Notes under the pieces: generated by a model
The model's input: the letters and a program-made list of their open reading frames with translations, nothing else
What the model was told of the DNA's origin: nothing
Database searches by the model: none
Position numbers and translations under genes: made by a program
Source of the DNA: Halicephalobus mephisto
Lineage: Eukaryota; Nematoda; Chromadorea; Rhabditida; Panagrolaimidae
DNA length: 64,000 nucleotides
Reading direction: 5' to 3'
NCBI GenBank assembly: GCA_009193035.1
Contig: SWDT01000561.1
Location: 62,001-126,000 of the forward strand
Part shown: one piece after another, positions 46,501 to 56,196 of the stretch
Layout of the letters: each line of letters begins with the position of its first letter
Position numbering within the stretch: the stretch's first letter is position 1

Positions 46501-47464
46501 GCAAATGAGTAAACATGGCTAAAAAAAAATAAAAAATATAAATTTTATTTTTTAAAATTTACGTTTTGCGTCTATGCACTTGAGCAGAATCCCGTCCTGG
46601 AATCCATCCCGGGTTTTTACAGTATTACACTCGCCTAGGGCCTTGTCTAGACAGTAATCCTCCCTCGTGAAGGTGCTCAGTTGAGCCCCGAAAGGGTCCC
46701 CCGACCCCATGGGGGACCCCGAACTCGACCCATTACTGTGGTCGTTGATGGCAGGGTTGTGGATAAATCCCAAAAATACAGAATGCATATTAGAGACTCC
46801 ACTGTCTGCTCCGATGACTTCAATCACGTCTTCGCTGTTCTGGAAATAAATACAGTAAGAAAATTTAAAATTTTCAAATTTTAAACAAATTTTTCAATTT
46901 TTAAAATCTTTTCATTTTTTAAAAATCTTCAACTTTTAAATTAAAAAAAATAGAATTTTAGGATTTTTCGATTTTTTTAAAAGTAAAATTTCAGAATTTT
47001 AAAATTTTTTTTATTCTTCAAAATTAAATTTTCCGATTTTTTAGAAATTAAAATTTTTTGATTTTTTTTAAATTTCTTAAAAAATTTTAATTTTTAGATT
47101 TTTTTTAAAAATTAAATTTTTCGATTTTTTTAAAAATTTAATTTTAAAATTTCTTAAAAAATTTTAATTTTTCGATTTTTTTTAAATTTAAATTTTTTGA
47201 TTTTTTTTAAATCAAATTTTTCGATTTTTTTTAAATTTAAATTTTAAAATTTCTTAAAAATTTAAATTTTTTGATTTTTTTTTAAAATTTAAATTTTAAA
47301 AGTTCTTAAAAAATTTAAATTTTTCGATTTTTTTAAATTTAAATTTTTTGATTTTTTTTAAATCAAATTTTTTGACTTTTCTATACTTAACAGACCTGAA
47401 GAAACCAAGGACACCCTTCCTTATGAGAAGACGGATAAACGGCCATTTGTGAGCCGAGGATCAT
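43549..47464 (-). CDS. Degenerate protein-tyrosine-phosphatase-like protein (probable pseudophosphatase)
   Basis: Five exons (47464-47396, 46839-46563, 46518-46182, 44246-44108, 43845-43549), phases 0, 1, 2 and 0, encode 372 residues. The order of motifs resembles a tyrosine phosphatase domain: CPWFLQNSEDVIEVIGA (compare FW..I....V.VIVML), THLHYSIFDAGSTP at 119-132 (compare the WPD-loop region, F.Y..WPD.G.P), KITLHRHSILNGRSRMFAY at 219-237 (compare the P-loop I.VHCSAG.GR.G.F) and CERLRARNCGHIALYQVQF (compare LR.QR.G.VQT..QY.F). The loop keeps GRS but has Arg224 where the catalytic Cys should be, plus one extra residue; the WPD Asp context is also altered. Nematodes have many divergent PTP genes. 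A catalytically dead phosphotyrosine-binding or scaffolding role is inferred. A basic, Ser-rich tail of about 90 residues follows. The fold assignment is by eye and moderate. Confidence 0.7.
44535..44690. mobile_element. MITE-like element, ACACAAAAAA-CGTAACTTTTG ends
   Basis: Starts 'acacaaaaaagcgtaacttt' and ends 'aaaagttacgttttttgtgt', inverted ends of about 20 bp. It belongs to the family seen at 12472-13100 and 55249-55860. It lies in the large intron between exons 3 and 4 of the PTP-like gene. Confidence 0.8.
44695..45160. repeat. Two-copy repeat of about 155 bp and decayed 'ggggttcgtt' units
   Basis: 'ttaacagtttgttcatatat' with 'ggaaggttattgatagaaga' occurs at 44708 and again near 44864. 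The flanks hold looser 'aggggttcattc' units. Intronic. Confidence 0.7.
45290..45910. repeat. Intronic array with palindromic 'atacattgta / tacaatgtat'
   Basis: About six units of 90-100 bp combine 'cagatacattgtattgaatg', 'cattgatatgttaaatatga' and 'ccattgaatacaatgtatct'. Each unit can fold back on itself. It lies in the PTP-like gene's large intron. Confidence 0.75.
46860..47385. repeat. PTP-like gene intron 1, 'aaatttttcgattttttttaaa' units
   Basis: About twelve short units with phased A and T runs. No other content. Confidence 0.7.
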
Positions 47465-47939
47465 TTTAAAAAAGACCTTCAAAATTCAGAAAATATAAGA
47501 TTCTGTTAAAACAAAAGTCAGACAATTGACGCACGAATTTGAAAAAATTTCATTTTTCGTCGTCAAGGAAAAATTTAAAAATTTAAAATAAAAATGAATT
47601 TTAAAAACCTTATTTTTTAAATTTTTAAACTTTTTTAAAAAATGATTGATGTTTAAAAAACGAAAAAAAAGATTCTGATGATAAAGCCGGAAATTTTTGG
47701 AATTTTTCGGGACGTCCCAACTGAGTTCTTGTTCTCTGTTTTGGATCCTTCTCAGAATAGGTCAAAAACGGATAAAATGGCCGTCAAACTGCCAGTGAAA
47801 TTCAAAAATGGCTTTCAAAGTTGGAAGTAATGGGGTTCAATATGTAAACCGAATTTCTTTGGAAAAAAAATGGAATTTTAGAAAAACACTTTTCAGTGTA
47901 CTCAGATCTATATAAAGATCAACATTAAAATCAAAAATA

Positions 47940-48245
47940 GAATTCGCAGGTTGCGCGCAATATTTCGGGAGGGAAATCAAGATCAAAGTGAAAGTAAATG
48001 TTGCAGGTTGCGCACAATATTCTGGCAGATAAGTCAACATCAAAGTAAAATCTGCAGGTTGCGCACAATATTTCGGCAGGTAAGTCAACATCAGAGTCAA
48101 AGTCAAATCTGCAGGTTGCGCGCAACATTTCGGTAAATAAGTCAACATCAAAATCAAAAATAAAATTCGCAGGTTGCGCACAACATTTCGGGAGGGAAAT
48201 CAAAAATAAAATCTGCAGGTTGCGCGCAATATTATGGCATATTGG
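47940..48245. repeat. Six-copy array with core 'gcaggttgcgcgcaatatt'
   Basis: Units of about 40-60 bp carry the core 'tgcaggttgcgc(g/a)caatatt', which includes the palindrome TTGCGCGCAA, then 'ggcaggtaagtcaacatcaa'. The minus strand is open for 114 codons (LPKYCAQPAD repeats) but lacks splice or signal support. A single diverged core lies near 34339. Confidence 0.8.
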
Positions 48246-48249
48246 TTAG

Positions 48250-48660
48250 CATTTTTATATTTAGGAAGATTTTAAAATTAATTTTTTTTAATTTTAAGAA
48301 TAAGTTTTTTTAAACATTTTCGAACAAAAAATTTATTTTTGGAAAAATCTGAAAATGACAGCTGTTATTTAAGGAAAAATTAACGTAGTTTTATTTCGTC
48401 ACAGGATCTCGACTTCCGTTCGGGACCCATTTTATAAATTTTTTTATTTTATTTAAATTTCGTTGTTTTTAAATATTGTTTTTAGAAATACCATAAATTA
48501 CGGTATTTAATTATATAAAAAAATTTAAAAATAATCAAATTAAAAAAATTAATTTTTAAATAAAAAAAATTTTTAAATTTTAAAAATTTTTAAATTTGAA
48601 TAATTTTAAAAATTTTTAAATTTAAATTTTTCGATGAATTTTGAACAGAAAATTTTCAAT
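48250..48660. repeat. A/T low complexity
   Basis: Phased A/T runs with one copy of 'taccataaattacggtattt'. Nothing coding. Confidence 0.6.
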
Positions 48661-48678
48661 TTTTTCGAATAATCAAAA

Positions 48679-48801
48679 ATGAAAAATTTCCGTAAATATA
48701 TCCGCCGTGAGTTGGAGGACATTTCACACTTAAAAAACTTCGAAAATGAGTGGGAGGAAATCAGGAACTCCAAAATTCAAGCACTAAACAAAAAAAAATA
48801 G
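48679..48801 (+). CDS. Candidate 40-codon small ORF or orphan first exon
   Basis: ATG to TAG encodes a charged, helix-prone peptide (MKNFRKYIRRELEDISHLK, then FENEWEEIRNSK). Its balanced codon use contrasts with the A/T runs on both sides. No homology is recognised and no acceptor sits just before the ATG. It could be a short translated ORF, an exon of an unfinished gene with the segment at 49860, or chance. Confidence 0.3.
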   Translation: MKNFRKYIRRELEDISHLKNFENEWEEIRNSKIQALNKKK

Positions 48802-49240
48802 AAAATTTCGAAATTTAAAATATAAAATATAAAAAATACAAAATTTAAATTTAAAAAAATAAAAAATCTTAAAATTTAAATATAAAATATAAAAAAATAC
48901 AAAATTTCAATTTTAAAAAAATAATAAATTTTAAAAGTTTAAAAAATATTAATTTTAATATTAAAAAAATTTAAATTTAAAAAAATGTTAATTTTAATTT
49001 TTTTAGAAATATTAATTTTAATTTTTTTTAAAATAAACAATTTTAAATTTTTAAAAAATAAATAATTTTAAATTTTTTAAAAATTTTGAATTTTAAAAAA
49101 TGTTAATTTTAATTTTTAAAAAAATAAAAAACAATTTTTTTTGGAATTTTTTTGGAAAATTGAATCGACAGTGTGACTTATTGAAAACTTTGAATTTTTT
49201 AAGACAAATAGGACTCGTGAGAAATTTTGAGTAAATGTTT
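48802..49240. repeat. A/T low complexity
   Basis: Runs such as 'aaaatttaaatataaaat'; nothing else. The next GC-richer patch at 49265-49370 has short open frames on both strands but no splice context. Confidence 0.5.
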
Positions 49241-49859
49241 TCTATGAAAAAACAATGGAAAATAATTTTTGAAAGTTAGTGGACCACGAAATTGGGATCT
49301 GACGGGATAAACAGGTGCCTAGAGACCTCCTGGTTACCATTTTTGGAATATGTAATTTCACACCTTCTGATTTTTTAAATTATTACTAAGGAAACCGTAT
49401 TTTATGCAAATTTATTTAATTTTAAAAATCCACTTTTTTTAAAAATCGTAAAATTAAAAAAATTTTAAAATCCAATTTTTTAAAAAACTTTAAAATTTAA
49501 AAATTTTATAAAATTAAATTTCTTTAAAATTTACAAAATTAGAAAAATTCGATTTTTTTTTAAATTTCAAAATTTTTAGAAAAATTAAATTTTTTTGAAA
49601 ATTGAAAAATTAAAAAAAATAAAAAAAATTTTACAAGATTAAATATTTTTTAAATTAAGTTTTTTAAAAATTATAAAATTTAAATTAAAAAAAATTATAT
49701 TTTTTAGAAAATTTTTAAATTTAAAAAAAAATTATATTTTTTAGAAAATTTTTAAATTTAAAAAAAAAAATTACATTTTTTTAAAAAACCAAAGGTGTGG
49801 TTTTTTTTAGAAAATTTATTTTTATATAAAAAACCCGGACACAATTCTGTATTTTTTTA

Positions 49860-49986
49860 GAAAAGTTCACAGAGGATAATGGTCAAGCCCTGAGGCAATT
49901 TTCACGCTGCAAAGAACCCATTCTTCAAAAGTATAGTCGGCGATTGTTTGGCATTCTCGAAAACAGATTTTTTGATGCATCATGAG
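49860..49986 (+). other. Orphan exon-like segment
   Basis: A strong acceptor ('tgtatttttttag') is followed by a frame of 41 codons ending in TGA: KFTEDNGQALRQFSRCKEP, then LQKYSRRLFGILENRFF. The patch is GC-richer than its surroundings. The minus strand is also open for 38 codons from ATG. No partner exon is established, so strand and coding status are uncertain. Confidence 0.3.
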
Positions 49987-50059
49987 CAGATTCAATCTCC
50001 GAGATTACGGAATATTCGGATTACAGAATTTTTTGATGGGTTTATTCACAAAATTCATT

Positions 50060-51400
50060 TTTGGAAAATATTAAATATTTTCGTTCATTTTACAAAAATA
50101 AAAATAATCGTTTTAAAATATGATTACGGTAGAAAAAAAATAATCGTTTTAAGACAAAAATTACGGTAGAAAAAAAAGCAATTTTTTTAGGCTCAATTAC
50201 GGTAGAAAAAAATCGTTTTAAAACATAAATTACGCAGCAAATTTCGAATATTTTTATCCATTTTACAAAAATAAAAATAATCGTTTTAAAATAAAAATTT
50301 GGAAATTTTTAAATATTTTTATTCATTTTATAAAAATAAAAATAATCGTTTTAAAATATGATTACGGTGGAATATAAACATTAAAATTTTTATAACTTAT
50401 TTCAATATTTTTGATGATTTTTTAAATTTTAAAGTTCCTTGAAATTTCAAAAATTCGTGTTGGGACACAATTATGATGAAAAATTAATATTATTTTTATG
50501 AACTTAAAAAAATTATATATTTTCAGTAATTATAAATTCTAAAAAATTCCAAAAAAAACAATCATTCCGGGACACAAATAAAATCAGAAAATTTAAAATC
50601 TAAAAAAAAATTAAATTTAAAAAAAAATTTAAAATTAAAAAAAAATTAAATTTAATAAAATTTTAAATTTTAAAAAATTAAAAATTAAAAAAAAATTAAA
50701 TTTTGTTGATTTTTAAAAATTTGAAAAACAATAAAAATTTTAAACAATCGTTTTTGGACACAAGTGAGTCCGAAAAATCCTCAATTATTCACTTGAAGAT
50801 TCTTGAACAAAAAAATTGAACATTTTTTTTGAATTTTTATTAATTCCGAGAAAAATTTGAACTTCAGACAATCGTTCCAAGACATAAGTGAGGTCAAAAA
50901 TTAAATTCTTAATTACCCACTTATAAAGTTTAAAAAATAATTTTTTGGATTTTTATTAATTTAAAAAAATATTTTAAAATATACAAATTTTAAAAATATT
51001 TGATTTTTTTTTTAATTTTTTTAAAAAATTATATTTTTTTTATTTTTATTAATTTAAAAAATATTTGATTTTTTTTAAATTTTTTTTTAAAATTATATTT
51101 TTTCACTTTTTATTAATTTAAAAAATGTTTAATTTTTTTAAAAAATTATATTTTTTTTATTAATTTAAAAAATATTTAATTTTCTTTAAAATTTTTTTTT
51201 ATTTTTTATTAATTTAAAAAATATTTGATTTTTTAAAAATTTTTTTTTTAAATTATATTTTTTCACTTTTTATTAATTTAAAAAATATTTGATTTTTTTA
51301 AAAATTATATTTTTTTTATTAATTTAAAAATATATGTAAATTTAAAAATATTTGTTTTTAAAATTATTTTTTGTATTTTTATTAATTTAAATGAATTTTT
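50060..51400. repeat. A/T low complexity with 'aaataatcgttttaaaa' units
   Basis: At 50070-50380 five or six units contain 'acggtagaaaaaa' and 'taatcgttttaaaa'. At 50950-51380 units of about 70 bp alternate 'tattaatttaaaaaatattt' and 'gattttttttaaa'. No gene. Confidence 0.65.
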
Positions 51401-51601
51401 TAAGATTTGTGCAAATTTTCGAAATTTTTAAACAAAAAATTGTTTTTTAAATTTTCATCAAGTTTGAAAAACGATCCTTTGGGACACAAGTCGGATCACA
51501 AGATGAACGTTAAATTATTCTTTTCAAATTTTTCGAAAAACGAATTCAATGCTAAGAAACTAAAGAAATTTAACAAAGAAAAATTAAAAAACAAAAGAAT
51601 T

Positions 51602-54600
51602 TTAAAATTTAAAATTTAATTTTCCAGGAACTGTCGGAAGGAAAAAGACAGCAATAACGAAGAGCGAGAAGAAGACCAAAATGCATGTCCGGGCCACGCA
51701 AAAGAGGACACAGGTTTTCTGAAATCACATCTAACTGAATATAATCGACACTTAAGACTCCCTGGTTACGGTTTTCACATTATTTGACTCTAGTTGAGTT
51801 CAACTAATGGGAGGAATTCATTCCAAGAAAAGATTTATCATAATTGATTATAATCAACTTAGGTTTTCTGAAATCACTTCTAACTGAATATAATCAACAC
51901 TTAAGACCCCCTGGTTACGGTTTTCACATTATTTGATTCTAGTTGAGTTCAACTAATGGGAGGAATTCATTCCAAAAGAAGATTGATTATAACTAACACA
52001 GGTTTTCTGAAATCACTTCTAACTAAATATAATCAACATTTAAGACCCCCTGGTTACGGTTTTCATATTATTTGATTCTAACTGAGTGTAATCGATGACA
52101 GGAATACATTTCAAAAGAAGATTAATCGTAATTGAAGTAATCAATATATTTGGATCATGTTTGCTTTCTGTTCTAAAGTGTTATCACGTTAATTACATTC
52201 AGTCATGATCAATCTTTTCTTGGAATGTATTCCTCCCATTAGTTGAACTCAGTTAGAATCAAATAATGTGGAAACCGTAACCAGGGGGTCTATGTGTTGA
52301 TTATATTCAGTTAGAAGTGATTTCAGAAAACCTATGTTAGTTATAATCAATCTTCTGTTGGATTGAACTCAACTAGAGTCAAATAATGTGGAAACCGTAA
52401 CCAGGGGATCTTAAGTGTTGATTATATTCAGTTAGGTGTGATTTCAGAAAATCTGTGGAAGATTTGATCAAGAAAGGTCTCACAACGGAAGAGAAAAAAC
52501 TTTTGAACAGAATATTTAAATTTTTTTTAATTGTTAAGTTATCCTTAGGTTGTGTGACAGCTGTGTCCCGGGGTATTTATATTGTAATTTTAACTACTTT
52601 GGATCGAAAATTACGAAAATTATTTAAAAATCATTTTGTGTAAATTTTATCGTTTTTATATAGAATTTTGACAGACGTTTTCGGAATTCCACAAAAGTAC
52701 ATAAAATGAAGTAACCAGAGCTGTAGATTCTGAATCCGACGTCAGAATTGAAGATTGGCCTTCAGAATCCTGAGTTCTGAAGTTCAGATTTCTGTAGGAA
52801 CATCTTTGTCAAATTTCCATATAAAAACGATAAAAGTTACACAAATTAATTTTTAAATAATTTTCGTTATTTTCGATTTAAAGTAGTTAAAATTATAATA
52901 TAAATATTTAAAACATAAGTATCTGGGACGCATTTCTAGGACACAACTATCACACCACGTATTATTGATTATTATGAAATTTTCGAAAGTTTTATAAATT
53001 TGTAAATTTGTAAATTTTGTAAGAATGGTACACTATCGAATTTGAATTTTATAAAAATGATACACTATCAAATTTGAATTTTATAAAAATGGTACACTAT
53101 CTAATTTAATTTTTGTAAAAATGATACACTATCAAATTTGAATTTTATAAAAATGGTACACTATCGAATTTAATTTTTGTAAAAATGATACACTATCAAA
53201 TTTGAATTTTATAAAAGTGATACACTATCTAATTTAATTTTTGTAAGAATGGTACACTATCCAATTTGAATTTTATAAAAATGATACACTATTCAATTTG
53301 AATTTTATAAAAATGATACACTATCAGATTTCGGTCAGCGAAAAAAAAAATAAAATTATTCATTGTTTTGTTGTCGTCTACAGAACTTACAGATTCCGGT
53401 TTCTGGACAGAAAAATGGGATAAAGAACCTTCGATAAGGAAGTCAATGGCTTTAAACATGACCATTTCTTCTGAATAAGGAACTTTGCCTCTGGCAATTT
53501 AGCTGAATAACAAGGATAGACTTAAAAGAGGTAATTTGAATCCTTGAGAATCAGATTCGACCAACCCACGAGTCTCTTGGTTGCAGTCCAAGAGATTCTG
53601 AAATTTCGAGTCAGGTTTTTCAAACATAAGAATGAACATCAAAGAGCAAATCCGGATATCTCAAATGGAAATTTTTTAATTTTATCAAAGTTGAAAAAAA
53701 CAGAGGCGTGAGAATTTTTTTGAAGTTTGCAAGAAATTAAAATTTTTCCAAATTTAGAAAATTTAAAAACCAGAACATCTTTAAAAAGTTTTAAAATTAA
53801 AGTAATTCGAAAATATTATTTAAAATTTATTTTTTTCTAAATTATTTTAAAATTTTAAAAATATTTTTTTTTAATTTTAAAAATTTTTTTTTTTTAAATT
53901 TATTTTTTTTTAAATTATTTTAAAATTTTTTTTTTTTCTAAATTTTTAAAATATATTTTTTTTTTAAATTATTTTTTTTTATTTTAAATTTATTTTTTTA
54001 AATATTTAAAATTGTAGAAAAAGTTGTTAGAATTTGGAATACGTGGAAATTTAAAAAAAATAAATATATTTAAATAGAAATTTTTGTATTTGAAAAATTT
54101 AAAAAAGTGAAAGTTGTTGAATGAGTTTCGAAGTTATTTATTTTTTCAAATTGACCATTCTGTTTTATCAAAGTTGGGAATCAAACTTTGAAAACTAACT
54201 TTAATATCAAATTTTGAAGTTGAACTTTGACTTCAAATTTTGATGGTCAACTTTGAAGTCGAACTTTGACTTCGAACTTCGATTTCAAACTTTGAAGTTG
54301 AACTTTGAAAACTAACTTTAATATCAAATTTTGAAGTTGAACTTTGACTTTAAATTTTAAATTCAAACTTCGACTTCAAGTTTTGATAGTCAACTTTCAA
54401 GTCAAACTTTGACTTTGAACTTTGATGACCAACTTTGATTTCAAATTTTGAAGTTGAACTTTGACGATCAACTTTGATAATTAACTTCGATCTCAAATTT
54501 CGACCTCAAAGTTTGAAGTTGAACTTTGACAATTAACTTTGATAATTAACTTCGATCTCAAATTTCGACTTCAAACTTTGATGATCAACTTCGACCTCAA

Positions 54601-54915
54601 AGTTTGATGATCAACTTCGACCTCGAACTTTGATGTCGAAATTCTATAAAACGGAGCATTTTTCTTATTTCTACTTACCGTAAATCCTTCATTGCCTCCA
54701 GCAGAAGACAGATTATCATGATGACTGTAGAACTTTGGAACAAATTTATTCATTCTTCCTCGGTGACCTCCAGAAGCCCTCCGACGATCTCCGGTGACGT
54801 TGAAGGTCTGCATGGAGGTACTGGATGGAAGAGGTTCGAACCCGGTTTTTTTGAAATTAGAATGGGAATTGGAAGGCCGAAGAACCCGGCCAAAAGTGGA
54901 AAAAACAATATTCAT
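51602..54915 (-). CDS. Small unrecognised membrane protein with C-terminal transmembrane segment
   Basis: Four exons (54915-54679, 53597-53566, 53490-53391, 51718-51602), phases 0, 2 and 0, give 161 residues. Exon 1 (79 residues) starts MNIVFSTFGRVLRPSNSH and is basic and Ser-rich (TGDRRRASGGHRGRMNKF). Exons 2 and 3 are short and separated by a 75-base intron, typical of the genus. Exon 4 encodes one long hydrophobic helix (LFCVARTCILVFFSLFVIAV) and a short basic tail, giving a tail-anchored or single-pass topology. I do not recognise the family. The exon 4 acceptor and its first ten bases belong to the end of the inverted-repeat element at 51709-52457. Exon 2 is only 32 bases long and the least certain. 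Exon 1 with its GTAAGT donor and the frame of exon 3 are the best supported parts. Confidence 0.55.
51709..52457. mobile_element. Non-autonomous inverted-repeat element (about 750 bp)
   Basis: The left end 'cacaggttttctgaaatcac' is mirrored by the right end 'gtgatttcagaaaatctgtg', and the match continues for about 50 bp and, more loosely, across whole units. The left arm has three tandem units of about 145 bp ('ggttacggttttcacattat', 'gttgagttcaactaatggga'). The right arm has two units in reverse. The centre (about 52140-52210) is unique. No transposase frame is present. It lies in the last intron of the small membrane protein gene. Confidence 0.8.
52551..52956. mobile_element. MITE with GTGTGACAGCTGTGTCC-type inverted ends (about 406 bp)
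   Basis: The left arm ('tgtgtgacagctgtgtcc', then 'ttaactactttggatcgaaa') and right arm ('tcgatttaaagtagttaaaa', then 'ggacacaactatcacacc') are reverse complements over about 130 bp, with one arm carrying an extra 20-30 bases. The centre is unique. The plus ORF at 52455-52643 runs into it and is therefore not a gene. Confidence 0.8.
53015..53335. repeat. Array 'atggtacactatcgaatttgaattttataaaa'
   Basis: Ten units of about 31-33 bp with small changes (gatacactatc / ggtacactatc). It is in the last intron of the small membrane protein gene. Confidence 0.85.
54150..54660. mobile_element. Second element with 'gaactttgaagttgaac' expansion
   Basis: Opens 'tctgttttatcaaagttggg' and closes 'ctataaaacggagcat'. 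The interior has some 25 short 'aactttga' units. It is the sister of the block at 39525-40140; both lie in introns, here in the first intron of the small membrane protein gene. Confidence 0.6.
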
Positions 54916-55248
54916 CTTCGTTCAGACGTATAATTCGGCTAAATATGGAAACTTGTAATCAAAGATTTTCAACCACGAGTTTAAAAATAAACAAAAAAAA
55001 TTTAAAATGCCTTTGGGAAAATTATTTCATAAAAACTTTGGTCAATTTTTTTAAATAAAAAAAATTGAAAAACAAGAATTTCGAATTCAGGAAACGGCCA
55101 TTTCGGAAATGGGTCCACTTGAAAGCTCCGCGAAAACGGAATTCCTGGTCGTCAGGTGACTACTTCGGATGATTTATGTTCATATAACAAAAATCTCCAG
55201 CTATTTATTAACTGTTATGTTTATTGTTAAATTTCTGTAGATCGGTAC

Positions 55249-55860
55249 ACACACAAAAAATTCTAATTTTTGATCCGCTAAAAATTGCGAAATATGACAA
55301 AAATGAAACACAATTGTGATATTTTATGAATATTCGACATTTTTTACTAAAATTAAAACATAAAAGTAATAATTTCCATTTTTTTCTGAACCAAAAGTTA
55401 CGTTTTTTTGTGTGTAAAGATCTCGGATAGTGTCTATTTTTAACTGAAATTAGGACTTTCTAGTCACTATCCAAAAACAGCTCCAGTACACAAAAAAATA
55501 ATTTTTGGTCGGTAACGATTGCGGAATGTGACACAATCATATTTTTCATGAATATTCGAAATTTATGACTAAAACTGTAATTTAATAGTGACGATTTTTA
55601 TTTTTTACTGAATCTAAAGTTACTTTTTTTGTGTATAAAAACTTTGAATAGTGTCTATTTCCTACTCAAGTCAGAGCTTTCTGGTCACTATCCAAAAACA
55701 GCTCCAATACACAAAAAAGTAATTTTTGGTCAGTAACGATTGCGGAATGTGACATAATCATATTTTTCATTAATATTTAATATTTGTGACTAAAATTAAA
55801 ACATAAAAGTAATAATTTTCATTTTTTCTGAACCAAAAGTTACTTATTTTTGTGTGTAAT
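55249..55860. mobile_element. Three MITE-like elements in tandem
   Basis: Three units (about 55249-55417, 55490-55645, 55708-55858) have inverted ends of the form 'acacaaaaaa-taatttttgg' and 'ccaaaagttactttttttgtgt'. They share linkers ('tagtcactatccaaaaacag', 'ctccaatac'). They are the same family as at 12472 and 44535, lying upstream of the small membrane protein gene. The 54916-55248 stretch before them is its presumed promoter region, with no further gene. Confidence 0.8.
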
Positions 55861-55904
55861 TTCGCGAGAGTTGACGGATATGGAAGTTTCTTATTTATCC
55901 AAAA

Positions 55905-56190
55905 AACAATAAAATTAAACGTAATAATCATATGTTAAATAAGTAAACACTCGGTCTGTCATATATACAGTATGCCTATTATCTAGTACTTAGGGTTTTC
56001 CCCTCGAGACCCGGCTTGGTTAAGTACTAATCAGTTAGTACGGAGATATAACAAAAATTAAGCACAATAATCATATATATTAACTACTCGGTTTCTGATT
56101 TGTCATATATACAGTATGCATACTGTCTAACGTGTGAATTTTCCTTTCGAGACCTGGTGTGGTTACGTAATAGCCAGTTGATACATAGTG
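55905..56190. repeat. Two-copy tandem duplication of about 145 bp
   Basis: Both copies contain 'gcacaataatcatata'-like starts, 'gtcatatatacagtatgc', 'cccctcgagacc'-like middles and 'ggttaagtactaatcagttg'-like ends, at about 80% identity by eye. Confidence 0.7.
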
Positions 56191-56196
56191 CTCCTG

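Noticed and set aside
47837..48203. 114-codon minus ORF with LPKYCAQPAD repeats
   Set aside because: A by-product of the TTGCGCGCAA-core array; spacer lengths vary and two overlapping frames are open.
51620..51719. Plus-strand exon after 'taattttccag' (frame TVGRKKTAITKSEKKTKMH)
   Set aside because: The acceptor is good but no partner exon fits. The minus strand explains the segment as the last exon of a phase-consistent gene with a transmembrane helix. Kept as an alternative only.
52455..52643. Plus ORF VEDLIKKGLTTEEKKLLNRIF
   Set aside because: Begins at the end of one inverted-repeat element and runs into the MITE at 52551; no acceptor phase fits an upstream exon.
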